This document shows positions 41,101-46,200 of a stretch of DNA of 64,000 bases, one piece after another. The notes beneath the pieces are model-generated. The model worked only from the letters and a program-made list of their open reading frames with translations, ran no database searches and was not told where the DNA came from. Position 1 is the stretch's first letter. Each line of letters begins with the position of its first letter. A program made the translations under genes and the position numbers. Source of the stretch: Brachycybe producta (taxonomy: Eukaryota; Arthropoda; Diplopoda; Playtdesmida; Andrognathidae); NCBI GenBank assembly GCA_036925085.1, contig JAUPFP010000012.1:3268460-3332459 (forward strand), given 5' to 3'.

Positions 41101-41546
41101 CGTTAGATTTATAAATATAAGGGTAACGAAGAAGAAATTTTCAAACAGTTTTTTTCATTCGCTGCCTTTGTGAAACAAGAAATGCAATCATGTATTTCAA
41201 TGTGGTTCTAAGACGTGCAACTCCACTGTATTTTGGTGTTACTTTCATCGAGGAAAAATAGGCGCTATTACTATGGAAACCTAATGGAAAAAAATTTCAG
41301 TGATTTGATCTGTAATTTTAATTAATTGGCCGGCACTGTTTTAATGTGGGTATTTTCACAAATTTTTAGCTAACCCATTTTGTGATGGCCAAGGAACTGA
41401 AGCATTGTCGCAATGTGGAAGACCTCGAATGCAATGAAAACGTGAAACATAAGGCAAAGGATTTTGTGCGGAAGTATATGTCAAAGTTTGGACCCATTTA
41501 CAAGAAGGCTGCATCTCCAAAAGACGAAGACGAAGATGACGATTGA
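5112..41546 (+). CDS. SETD2: SETD2 histone H3K36 trimethyltransferase, 19 exons
   Basis: The product should trimethylate H3K36 on chromatin transcribed by Pol II. Exons are 5112-5155, 14857-17118, 19414-19542, 19619-19670, 19782-19858, 21251-21452, 21564-21661, 21756-21906, 25097-25228, 26062-26178, 26247-27027, 28595-28753, 28837-28957, 29032-29294, 36401-36567, 38722-38853, 38928-39161, 39251-39433 and 41370-41546 (TGA). These total 5481 nt, or 1826 residues; human SETD2 is 2564. Every junction is GT-AG and in phase. Order of domains: disordered N-terminus, AWS (about 780-832), SET (about 840-956), post-SET (about 957-972), an acidic region, an RD/RE-rich linker, WW (1660-1689) and a C-terminal SRI that binds phosphorylated Pol II CTD. 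I chose the start at 5112 because its exon ends AG, completing the AGA codon of exon 2, and it has G at -3 and +4. The donor after 38853 could instead be at 38847, removing two residues. Confidence 0.96.
6214..6235. repeat. poly-C tract (22 C)
   Basis: An uninterrupted run of 22 C followed by five T within the hAT-type MITE. Opposite-strand G runs of 8-12 occur at several other places (see findings). Confidence 0.9.
6420..6512 (+). pseudogene. exon-like fragment inside a hAT-type element
   Basis: A 31-codon open segment starting ATG-AAC-TGG and reading MNWDGRPIDS...GRGKLTVWKES, preceded by splice-acceptor-like AG sites (GTGCAG at 6394, TTAAG at 6410) and followed by a consensus donor GTAAGT at 6513. 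Its protein-like composition stands out from surrounding repeat DNA. It does not fit SETD2: coming from exon 1 it ends in phase 0, while exon 2 needs two carried bases, and splicing to exon 2 would hit a stop within 13 codons. It may be a captured host exon. I do not recognise the parent gene. Confidence 0.45.
7172..7595. mobile_element. MITE-3 (AAGCCTCGTTTTCACG ends)
   Basis: Inverted ends TAAAGCCTCGTTTTCACG and CGTGAAAACGAGGCTTA. The interior is rich in inverted ATAGTTGC/ACTATCG-type words. Flanks suggest a TA or TTAA target. Noncoding. A second, right-diverged copy lies at 9556-9873. Confidence 0.75.
7596..8266. other. intron 1 sequence with nothing recognised
   Basis: AT-rich SETD2 intron sequence with a G-run at about 7678-7688. 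I see no gene, RNA or repeat boundary here. Confidence 0.5.
8267..8962. mobile_element. MITE-1 copy 3
   Basis: Starts TTAAAGTGGCTACATTG and ends ATGTAGCCTCTTTAA, both slightly diverged from the family ends. Arms are inverted over most of their length. Lies in SETD2 intron 1. Confidence 0.8.
9556..9873. mobile_element. MITE-3 second copy (right end degraded)
   Basis: The left end TTAAGCCCCGTTTTCACGAT matches the copy at 7172 and the interior is collinear with it (for example GTAGGGAAATATCCACT). The right end decays near CATGAGGCTTTAT. Confidence 0.65.
10075..10488. mobile_element. foldback MITE (TTGACTAGCGTTAGCCCACTG ends)
   Basis: About 36 bp of inverted terminal sequence: TTGACTAGCGTTAGCCC then ACTGGGAACTTC at the left, GAAGTTCCCAGT then GGGCTAACACTAGTCAA at the right. 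The interior carries no long open frame. SETD2 intron 1. Confidence 0.75.
10804..11606. mobile_element. MITE-1 copy 4 (full length)
   Basis: Starts CTAAGAGGCTACATCAT and ends TGATGTAGCTTCTTAA. Long inverted arms with the shared core words TTAAACTCCATTGAGTAC and GTACTCAATGGAGTTTAA. SETD2 intron 1. Confidence 0.85.
11607..12566. other. intron 1 sequence with nothing recognised
   Basis: SETD2 intron 1. Short open frames at 11879-12124 and 12154-12348 are AT-rich, lack splice context and resemble no protein I know. A G-run lies near 11630. Confidence 0.5.
12567..12848. mobile_element. MITE-1 copy 5 (internally deleted)
   Basis: Begins TTTTAAGAGGCTATATC and keeps the left arm to AGAATGACAAAAAATG, then jumps to the right-terminal words GCTAGCGCTTTC and AAGTAATTTTGTGA. 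The whole central palindrome is missing. Confidence 0.75.
12849..13771. other. intron 1 sequence with nothing recognised
   Basis: SETD2 intron 1. Overlapping open frames on both strands (13246-13473 and 13436-13801) have no recognisable product, no supporting splice pattern and no bias that would favour coding. Confidence 0.45.
13772..14726. mobile_element. foldback element of the ACCTCGGC family, split by MITE-2
   Basis: Outer ends ATCGCACCTTGG and GAGGTGCGATAT are inverted. Inside each end lie AAATGAGTTTAAAG and CTTTAAACTCATTT. The element is interrupted by a full MITE-2 at its TTAA. Undisturbed relatives lie at 40933-41083 and 46837-47087. Confidence 0.75.
13962..14675. mobile_element. 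MITE-2 copy a (full length, TTAA flanked)
   Basis: The TTAA-flanked element starts GAGCCTAGATACAGCG and ends GTGTATCTAGGCTC. The interior consists of inverted and repeated words (GGAGTTCTTCAAATGTTTG; GAACCTTGTTTAAAAATAG-type). The relative at 46837-47087 holds the uninterrupted target ATCTTCTCTTAACTTTTAAAC, so the insertion duplicated TA or TTAA. Confidence 0.85.
14857..17118 (+). CDS. SETD2: SETD2 exon 2: disordered N-terminal half
   Basis: One 754-codon exon that supplies residues about 15-769. It has a poly-proline block (residues about 90-110), several more proline clusters, acidic serine-rich stretches and an arginine-serine/arginine-glutamate segment at about residues 410-475. It ends NIYLSER, the same lead-in that precedes the AWS domain in vertebrate SETD2 (NIYLTEK). 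An open frame extends 5' to 14834, but that stretch is the polypyrimidine tract and AG acceptor (TTTTATAG at 14849-14856), so I do not start there. Confidence 0.93.
17209..17979. mobile_element. MITE-1 copy 6 (full length)
   Basis: Perfect terminal TTAAGAGGCTACATCAC at the left and GTAACCTCTTAA at the right. Inverted arms throughout. SETD2 intron 2, about 90 bp after the exon 2 donor. Confidence 0.88.
18417..18959. mobile_element. pogo/Tigger-like nonautonomous element
   Basis: The left end TACAGTAGAACCTTTATTATCC and right end GATAATCAAGGTTCTACTTTA are inverted. A CAGTNGAACCT...ATTATC terminus at a TA target is characteristic of pogo/Tigger elements. The interior has CGACATTTCGACTTT-type repeats and a second, perfect-looking hairpin at 18637-18764. 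SETD2 intron 2. Confidence 0.65.
18637..18764. repeat. hairpin within the pogo-like element
   Basis: Arms of about 43 bp: GGCCATGTTAATTATGCCAT followed by GTTGCGCACCATACTCTAAT, and the reverse complement on the right, around a loop of about 42 bp. Confidence 0.8.
19414..21906 (+). CDS. SETD2: SETD2 catalytic exons: AWS, SET and post-SET
   Basis: Six exons (3-8) encode the catalytic module. AWS begins MICDCTITKEE and has the cysteine pattern CDC...CGDDC...CGSRCPTGEYC. SET follows with KKGWGVR, FVLEYVGEV, the S-adenosylmethionine and lysine-channel motif RFINHSCDPNCE (residues 908-919) and ELTFDYQFQRYG. Post-SET has CFCEAPNCRG (Cys 961, 963, 968). All catalytic motifs known for SETD2 are intact. 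The acceptor of exon 6 (21250) is AAAAAAAAG, preceded by an upstream T-rich tract. MITE-1 copy 7 lies in the intron between exons 5 and 6. Confidence 0.96.
20022..20610. mobile_element. MITE-1 copy 7 (left end truncated)
   Basis: Starts within the left arm (GGCAATTATGTTTATTTTTC) and ends TGATGTAGTCTTTTAA. SETD2 intron 5. Confidence 0.8.
22213..22887. mobile_element. MITE-1 copy 8
   Basis: Starts ATTTTGAGGCTACATCAC. The right arm keeps the family words through GATGCTAGCGCTCTTTGCAG but lacks the terminal 40 bases. SETD2 intron 8. Confidence 0.8.
22888..24337. other. intron 8 block of unknown origin, locally GC-richer
   Basis: Sequence from about 23550 to 24130 has visibly more G and C than the flanks and holds two adjacent open frames (23397-23672 and 23675-23947). 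Neither resembles a protein I know, and there is no clear start context, splice pattern or repeat boundary. It may be a decayed mobile element or gene fragment. Confidence 0.35.
24338..24759. mobile_element. MITE with TTAGTGGTCRAGKTGGACTGC ends
   Basis: The left end TTTAGTGGTCGAGGTGGACT and the right end, read in reverse complement as CTTAGTGGTCAAGTTGGACT, match over about 40 bases, including the following GCAAAA...GTAGTC. About 420 bp, noncoding. SETD2 intron 8. Confidence 0.7.
25097..27027 (+). CDS. SETD2: SETD2 exons 9-11: helical and acidic linker
   Basis: Exons 25097-25228, 26062-26178 and 26247-27027 give residues 1006-1349. The first part (LCRLMVRAEET..., FLDYHGLSLLWSWM, ILKTLQILPISNKN) parallels the conserved helical region after post-SET in vertebrate SETD2. 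It then becomes a strongly acidic, serine/threonine-rich linker and ends at the conserved LDTWSNLKEVYRIPKRE, equivalent to LDSWKDLKEVYRIPKK in human. Confidence 0.93.
25285..26034. mobile_element. MITE-1 copy 9
   Basis: The left end is eroded (TTTAAGAAAAAACTCCGC) and the right end intact (GATGTGTAGCCTCTTAA). It fills almost all of SETD2 intron 9 between exons ending 25228 and starting 26062. Confidence 0.82.
27060..27560. other. GC-rich island in SETD2 intron 11
   Basis: About 500 bp with abrupt higher GC than the surrounding intron and CpG-containing words such as GGACGGCGGCGTCGGAGCCG. Short overlapping frames (27073-27273, 27083-27385) have no recognisable product. No inverted ends or target duplication were found. 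Possibly a transferred or retroposed fragment, or a regulatory island. Confidence 0.35.
27655..27992. mobile_element. foldback element (TGGCGCCACTGCAGCGGC ends)
   Basis: The ends GGCGCCACTGCAGCGGCTTTT and AAAAGCCACTATAGTGGCGCC are inverted; interior words CAAACTGTCATAAAAAGTTT recur in fragments at 38280-38460 and 54755-54815. Noncoding. SETD2 intron 11. Confidence 0.6.
28110..28535. mobile_element. hAT-type MITE, reverse copy of the 35427 family
   Basis: Collinear in reverse complement with 35427-35835: GGTGGGACGAATCC end, the shared core AATAATATTAAATTATTAAT and CAATCGCCGTTTTTTGTT, and the other end GAGGATTCGAATGG. No clean target duplication seen. SETD2 intron 11. Confidence 0.65.
28595..29294 (+). 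CDS. SETD2: SETD2 exons 12-14: RD/RE-rich linker
   Basis: Exons 28595-28753, 28837-28957 and 29032-29294 supply residues about 1349-1530. The first two are dominated by RD, RE and DR dipeptides with several RS pairs, giving a highly charged, splicing-factor-like linker. The third has a Q/E-rich helix (RRREFELKVQQEEEEAIRRQ) followed by proline- and tyrosine-rich sequence, like the equivalent part of human SETD2. Confidence 0.9.
29757..30022 (-). mobile_element. TRIM-like internal segment
   Basis: The short noncoding internal segment follows the LTR on the minus strand and ends near AAAAGCTCACAAA. It is collinear with 59241-59491 and 58575-58846, for example ATCTTCTCTGTGCAGG-type and AGATGTACATCAGC-type words on the minus strand. 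Confidence 0.6.
30023..30449 (-). mobile_element. LTR of a TRIM-like retroelement
   Basis: On the minus strand the unit starts TGTAACACCC and ends CAGCTACAACA. It contains a TATAAAAGGACC box (plus-strand GGTCCTTTTATACC near 30270) and an AATAAA signal near 30131, the expected U3-R-U5 order. Its homologues lie at 59492-59946 and 58847-59240. The minus-strand frame 30090-30317 is not a gene. Confidence 0.65.
30942..32831 (-). CDS. hAT-like transposase, main ORF (629 aa)
   Basis: The protein should cut and join the element's own ends. Three blocks match the RNase H-like hAT catalytic fold: VHWDGKLLLDLTG (first Asp), AMCFDTTSSNTG (second Asp), and CRHHILELV, the Cys-x-x-His motif that follows the second Asp in hAT enzymes. 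Proteins of this kind, with DGKLL...CFDTTSSNTG...CRHHILE, are common unannotated transposases of cnidarians and arthropods as I recall them. A serine/aspartate-rich stretch lies at about residues 65-75. The N-terminal part, including any DNA-binding domain, is probably in the upstream ORF, from which it is separated by a one-base shift. Confidence 0.85.
   Translation of the reverse strand: MITIQEDKDFLLAQREKGRRGCFGQVDKVLAGKELRIDKRKRKFEEFKQKCENQQKAFVGNVLDFSSDSDDQASSSENKYNVVPNQNVTIRKQSTSESPTKQNKRAHINIVTPSVASALDRAKLSDRKATFLLAAAAQGLGHNIKDFNLNRSSIRRQRGSIRKKVALRLKNEFHTSTPLVVHWDGKLLLDLTGNEKVNRLPVIVSGLGVNQLLGVPKLQAGTGECQATAVADLLKEWDVVDQVKAMCFDTTSSNTGHRNGTCILLEQKLQKDLLYLACRHHILELVLASAFNEAMGCTSSGPDVTIFKRFKQFWVKIDQSSYMSLDSSETVQLVMKDEKDNVIEFCTNQLQQTDTKIRDDYRECLELAIIFLGGTPPRGVRFLATGAVHHARWMSKAIYSLKMWLFRNQFTLAAREEKGLCNICVFLVYVYIKAWFTAPLPITAAFNDLQLLQKLRDYKKINPSISNVTCKKFEGHLWYLSEELVGLAFFDDSVPIKSKQAMLKYLYEKEGADQPLKKIQMSASGSVNMRIEDFVSKNSIHLFDHLGISKRFLEHDPKIWHLREDYKQAKDIIKHLQVVNDNAERGVALMKEYNPILTKNEDQKQYLLQVVKEHSSRYPDCKKTTLATL
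32923..33204 (-). pseudogene. hAT transposase N-terminal part, out of frame
   Basis: A 93-codon ORF starting MATATRKTNTLWLIG, with a charged helical C-terminus, stops just after a run of nine A (plus-strand T9, 32929-32937). Beyond the run, the next frame is open without stops into the main transposase ORF. One extra base in the homopolymer would explain the break; it could be a real mutation or a sequencing error. No obvious zinc-binding cysteines are seen. Confidence 0.7.
33607..34026. other. intron 14 sequence with nothing recognised
   Basis: SETD2 intron 14. AT-rich with a short G-rich stretch at about 33886-33910. No gene or repeat boundary recognised. Confidence 0.4.
34027..35360. mobile_element. 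foldback element split by an LTR-like unit
   Basis: Left-hand words GTGCTATTTTGATGAACGACGG and GGTTTAGTAAATTAAG reappear inverted on the right (CCGTTCGTCAAAATAGCAC; TTTTTACTAAACC). Outer sequences (GGCGTAGCTAGG near 34050; CCTAGCTGCGCCACTG near 35341) are also inverted. G-runs lie at 34088 and 35318. An LTR-like unit at 34640-35008 lies in the middle. SETD2 intron 14. Confidence 0.5.
34640..35008 (-). mobile_element. solo LTR-like unit (TGTAAC...GTTACA)
   Basis: Read on the minus strand it starts TGTAACGAAAAGGATG and ends ATGTTACA, with GAGTATATAAGC as a TATA box and GAATAAAGTATC as a polyadenylation signal in the right order. No partner LTR, coding region or clear 5-bp duplication was found. 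It differs from the LTR at 30023. Confidence 0.5.
35427..35835. mobile_element. hAT-type MITE with imperfect 8-bp duplication
   Basis: Starts TAGGGGTGTTACGTTCGAATCC and ends GGATTTTTCCCACCTCTA. Flanks are GTTTTAAC (35419-35426) and GTTTAAAC (35836-35843), an 8-bp duplication with one mismatch. Noncoding. SETD2 intron 14. Confidence 0.65.
36401..36567 (+). CDS. SETD2: SETD2 exon 15: proline/valine-rich linker
   Basis: The exon encodes about 56 residues, EPMVIMGAMPPPDVAT...PVYPPGTTPAP, low in charge and rich in P, V, A and T. It joins in phase with exon 14 and ends in phase 0. A 7.1-kb intron full of mobile elements precedes it. Confidence 0.85.
36714..36890. mobile_element. foldback MITE (CTTGTTTCCCCTGGGGTG ends)
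   Basis: CTTGTTTCCCCTGGGGTGAA and TTCGCCCCAGGGGTAACAAG are inverted over about 35 bases, with matching sub-terminal AAATTTGAACTTTT and AAAAGTTCTAATTTT. SETD2 intron 15. Confidence 0.7.
37129..38020. mobile_element. MITE-2 copy b
   Basis: Begins GAGCCTAGAAACACGTCC and ends CGCTGTATCTAGGCTC. Carries the family words CCATGTTAAATCCCATTG and AACAGACGACAAGAAGAC. Neither flank keeps a perfect TTAA. It is the longest copy (892 bp). SETD2 intron 15. Confidence 0.8.
38722..38853 (+). CDS. SETD2: SETD2 exon 16: P/Q-rich linker
   Basis: Encodes VPAGYIAPSPQQGAGAHF and onward P/Q-rich sequence. The acceptor is CCCTCGAAG. The donor is ambiguous: GTTTAT after 38853 (ends AVR) or GTTCGT after 38847 (ends QA); both are phase 0. 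Without splicing, the frame stops at TAA shortly after. Confidence 0.75.
38928..39161 (+). CDS. SETD2: SETD2 exon 17: WW domain
   Basis: The WW domain, LPTGWKTAKDSEG...YYYHAVTRQTQWEPP (residues 1660-1689), has both signature tryptophans, the aromatic YYYH strand and the terminal PP. A preceding SSPPPPEPP run could be an intramolecular ligand, as proposed for human SETD2/HYPB. Confidence 0.95.
39251..41546 (+). CDS. SETD2: SETD2 exons 18-19: SRI domain
   Basis: Exons 39251-39433 and 41370-41546 give residues 1708-1826. The Set2-Rpb1 interaction domain shows KMSQFIVQCLNPYRKPDCK, EFKHLARKLTH, ELKHCRNVEDLECNENVKHK and KKYM-type helices (here RKYMSKFG). It ends in an acidic tail, PKDEDEDDD. This domain binds the Ser2/Ser5-phosphorylated CTD, coupling methylation to elongation. 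Confidence 0.95.
39962..40149. mobile_element. foldback MITE (GCTGGGTTTACACGAGCC ends)
   Basis: GCTGGGTTTACACGAGCC at the left and, inverted at the right, AACTGGGTCTACATGAGTC. About 190 bp, noncoding. SETD2 intron 18. Confidence 0.55.
40294..40661. mobile_element. MITE-2 copy c (internally deleted)
   Basis: TTAA-flanked, starting GAACCTAGATACACGTCC and ending CTGTATCTATGCTC. About 370 bp; the central part is lost. SETD2 intron 18. Confidence 0.8.
40933..41083. mobile_element. ACCTCGGC-family foldback element
   Basis: TCGTACCTCGGCTGG and CCAGCCGAGGTGC are inverted, with AACGGTTTTTGCACTTGAG words shared with 13772-14726 and 46837-47087. SETD2 intron 18. Confidence 0.7.
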
Positions 41547-42019
41547 CCTTCATTGCCTCGTTAGGTTTACCGTCGCGTAACATAAGAGATAAAGATGGTA
41601 TTAGTTGTTGGCAATGGGCAGCGTGGTACGTAAAGCAACTATATACGTTTTTGCCATTTGTTTGTAATTAACAAGTTTTGTATTTATGAGTATTCAAAGT
41701 GGAATTTTGTTAAGCGGTTTAAATTAGAAAGAAGAAATTTTTTTAAGTTATTCGACCGATTGCAATTTTTGTGTGCGTGTGCGCATCGTGGCGAAACAAA
41801 TTGCGCATTGCATAATACAATTATTGACGTTGAGAAGATGTCGTTAAAGACACAAGTTCAATCAATGTCTGGTGGAATTGCATGGAGTACACTTTTTACT
41901 TTTTTTTTTCCTATCTTGCCACGTAGGAAGGATAAACCATGGAAAACAGTGCATTTTTGTTTTGCCTGTAAATAATCGTGTAAAGTAACATTTTTTTCTT
42001 TTCTCAGTTTCTCATCAAA

Positions 42020-42025
42020 AATAAA
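42020..42025 (+). other. candidate SETD2 polyadenylation signal
   Basis: First perfect AATAAA downstream of the SETD2 stop, about 470 bases after it. A second AATAAA follows about 30 bases later. The 41547-42019 stretch holds only short open frames and reads as 3'UTR. Confidence 0.45.
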
Positions 42026-42382
42026 AGTTGGAACAAATTGTTTTTTTTTTAAATAAACATTTTTTTTACAAATTACAAAGTAAATTACTTACAAATTGAA
42101 TGACTTTGTAAGAAGTATTCTTACGTCAGTAAGCCAGTCGAGATAATGGGCTCGATCTTGAGTGAGTGAAAGAAAAGTTATTAGTAATGAAGAGAAGTTA
42201 GACAACATTAAAAAATTCAAAGAACGGTATAACAGTGGTTATTATCCTGAGCATGGCCGAGCTGTTGCCAGGGGTTTTTAGGATGCAGTTCGACTGCAAA
42301 GAAACTACATGACCCTTAGCATAGCTGGAATTCATTTTACGAGTGTAATGTAAGACAAGTAAATAGAGAGGGGGTTGACCAT

Positions 42383-42532
42383 TTAAGAGGCTACATCACA
42401 AAATTACTTCGAAAAATATCCACAAAGAGCGCTAGCATCGTTTTTCTATTGAGCCCCAATGTTAAAGAAAAAATGTTAATTTTTAAAATACACATTCGTG
42501 GCAATGTTTTTTTGTCCTATATTAAGTTTTCA
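42383..42532. mobile_element. MITE-1 copy 10 (left arm only)
   Basis: TTAAGAGGCTACATCAC through to ATTAAGTTTTCAATATGG. The rest of the element is absent. Lies between the convergent SETD2 and CDC6 genes. Confidence 0.75.
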
Positions 42533-43172
42533 ATATGGCGTGGCCTTTGGGGGCGTGGCTTCCTCATGATATGAGCACACCCACTTTACGGCACAATGCA
42601 GTGGCTAATGCTGTGCTCCATGGACGTTTTCGAAGCTATCATTACAAAACTTAACATTATCACCAACTATTCTAGTTTCTAGACGGCTTTTGAATTTTTT
42701 TTTCCGTAATGCTTCGCTTGAAAAATGTAAATTTCCTCAAAACCCCGCGGTTCGGCAAAGAGACCCCCTCCTATAGAACATAATAGCCACACAGGCATGC
42801 CATGTAAGTGGAGAAAAACAAAATAAATATTTATAAAGCCACCTTAAAAACCCATAAGCAATGATCATCCATATACCCAATAAAATACCCCCTCCCTCCC
42901 CCACAAATACCACCAGTGGTACACGTACCACATTGTGAAACACTGCCATAAAACATGAATCTGAACGAACAGTACGTTATCTTTTAGCACACTGTGCATG
43001 CAACTGTTCATGGTAGCCAGTAAATTATTAATTTTCTAATACACGTAGTTTGATGATGATGATGATTCTGCATTTCGTTCAGTGTGATTTACTTGACTGC
43101 CTTTTACGGCAGCGTAAGGAAAGTGAATTTGGTACTCCGAAAAAGGTGACCACCGTTAAGTCCTCTCCTGGT

Positions 43173-43178
43173 TTATTT
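43173..43178 (-). other. candidate CDC6 polyadenylation signal
   Basis: AATAAA on the minus strand (plus TTTATT), about 95 bases past the CDC6 stop codon. Confidence 0.6.
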
Positions 43179-43273
43179 CCAGAAAAGAACAAATAATAAC
43201 AAAAGCTACCATCACATACATGCGTCTTGGTCAACAGGGAAATTTTAAATTTAAGTGTGGGGAAACTTGACAA

Positions 43274-46200
43274 CTACGCTCTGAGGCTGCTGCTATCTTC
43301 GAGAATGGATGACAGGAGTACTTTGTCTTGCAATGCAAATTCGACTTCGTTTTCGTCAACTTTCAATGTAACCTGAATGTTAAAAATTAGTTTATTATTA
43401 AAAATTGAAGTCAACAATTCATAGATATTAAGAGGCTACATTGCAAAATTACTTCGAAAAATCTCCGCAATGAGCGCTAACATCGTTTTTCTATTGAGCG
43501 CCATAGACCCCAATGTTAAAGAAAAAAATGTTAATTTTTAAAATACACAGCCACTGCGTTACGTTTATTTTTCATATTTAAAGTTGTCCAATTTTAATTT
43601 TTCAAAGGTAAGGGAGGTTATATTTTTTTAAAAAACTATATAAAAATCATAAGCAAAAAAAATATCCATTAAAATGCTCGTAAAAATAAGTAAAAATAAT
43701 TTTAAAAAACCAAAAATCAGCACGGGCACCAATGTGTTGGCTTCACTGCGGTTTTTAAAATTATTTTTAGGTATTTTTACGCGCATTTTAATGGATGTTT
43801 TTTTCTTATTTAGCCATACTCAATGGAGTTTAACATAAGAGTTAGAAAAAAAATGCTAGCGCTGTTTGCGGAGATTTTTCGTAGTAATTTTGCGATGTGT
43901 AGGCTCTTAAAACCACAAGTATAGGTACCTTCGATAATCTAGAAATTTTGTTAGTTTTGATGGCAATCAACCCTCGAGACTCGACTAAAGTGCAAATGTT
44001 TAAGAAGTCCGATTGATCCAAGTGAGAAACTTGTTGCTTCTTACAAACCCTGCAGTATACCTCATGAAACTGAAATTACGCTAAACTTAAAAAAACGATT
44101 TCTCGGCGCATTTTTGTTTTGTTTGCAATAATTATTACTTTTCCAACCGCCACTTCCTTGGACTTCCCTTTTTTGACTATCATAAGAAGAGTAGAAAGGA
44201 GCACTTTTTGGTGTAAAGGTAATGCATTTTCTCCGCTTTCAGTTTCATTTGTCAGGGTATTGCTGTAGATATCATTGATAATCTTAACGATTACTCCCAA
44301 ATCAACCTTTGAATCCAACTTTTCAGTCTTTTGAGTTGGCTTGTTGTCACCTGTAAGAAAATTCAACTTAAATAACAAAGCAATGATAAATACTTGCCGA
44401 ACTTGTACGAACCGTCGTTCGGAAGTCTCGGCCGCAAGATTTTTTGTTTGCGAATGTCCGATTCCACAACCTCGACTGCCCTTCTATTAAATAAAAGTAA
44501 GGTTTTAGTTTCTCAGCTTCGTAAACAAACATGTAACGCACACTGATCATATTCTAACCTGCAGATGTCTAGTGCTTTTCTTATATCGCCAGAAACGGAC
44601 GAGACCTTTCGAACACAAAACTGAAGGGCTGCTGGGTGGATGAGTGACTGGCCGTCAATCGAAACCTTTCGTAAAAACAAATGTTACGTATGTTATCGAC
44701 GTATGTTATTAACAATGTACATGAACAGTAGTGTTATGATGTTTACATGTTTTAGTCTGTCCTTTATAATGGTCAACAACTGGTCTCTGGAATATGGTGG
44801 AAAGTGCAACAGTCGAGGTTTACAGTTAGAATGACCTTGTAATCGAGGCAGAATGCGGTCCGTTAAATCAAGTGCATTTGCAATTCCTACACGAAATAAT
44901 CCCACATGTTAAAACGTAATATGAATATTTACACTGAAAGTGTAAAGTTTTCAGAGTTTAAGAGGCTACATTGCAAAATTACTTCGAAAAATCTCCGCAA
45001 AGAGCGCTAGCATAGTTTTTCTATTGAGCCCATAGAGCCAATATTAAAGGAAAAATGTTAATTTTTGAAATACACAGTCAGTAGCGGCAATATGTTTATT
45101 TTTCATATTGAAAGTTGTCCAATTTTTACTGTTCAAAGTGCAATGAGCACCTTAACTAATGTATATGCAGATCGAGTGATGGAATGACAAAATAAAAATT
45201 TAAAAATTATTTCAAATCGCAAATTTCTAACTCTTATGTTAAACTCTATTGAGGACATGCTCGTAAGCAAAAAAAACATCCATTAAAATGCTCATAAAAA
45301 TACCTAAAAATTATTTTAAAAAAACACAAACCACAGTGAAGCCAACACATTGGCGAACGTGCTGATTTTTTTCGGGTTTTTTAAAATTATTTTTACGTAT
45401 TTTTCTTATTTGGGCGTGCTCAATGGAGTTCAACATAATAGTTAGAAATTTGTCATTCTATCACTCGATCAGCATATATTTAAGGTGCAAATTGCACTTT
45501 GAAAACTTAATATTGGGCAACTTTCAATATGAAAAATAAACATTGCCGCGACTGTGTATTTTAAAAATTAACATTCTTTTCTTTAACTTTGGGTCTACGG
45601 GCTCAATAGACAAACTATGCTAGCGCTCTTTGTGATGTAGCCTCTTAATTGCGCTTCTGAAATACAGAATAACCAGAGTTCGAGGGGTGTTTACTCTTTA
45701 AAACCACCATAAAGTTATACATGTATGTTTTAAAGAAAATTTGCAATCATAAAAAGTACTTGGATTCTAATATTCAATATCAGAAATGTCTTAACCTATG
45801 AGAACCAAATTGGATTTTTCGAGTGCCGGCCACTCGAAGATCGTGTAGAGAATCTGTTGATCTTTGCTGTCCAAGTAATCGATTTCGTCCAAAATCAACA
45901 ATCTAAGATAAAAACGGAGCGAATACTTTTAAATTTTCTAAAGCAAAACTCGAAAGAAAAACTACTCGATTAATTGAACTAATCTTCTTTACATCATTTT
46001 ATCTCCATTCGTCATCAGACGTTTCAGATTCTTTTGAATGGTGGTCACAGAACTTGTTTCACTAACGCAGTCCTTTCCACTCAGTTCCATCCAAATACGC
46101 TTGTAGATGGAATTCACCGAATTGAGTGTCATACAATTGACGAATATAATCTGGTCCACCGATTTCTGAAACTAAATAACAAACACAAATAAGTGTCGAT

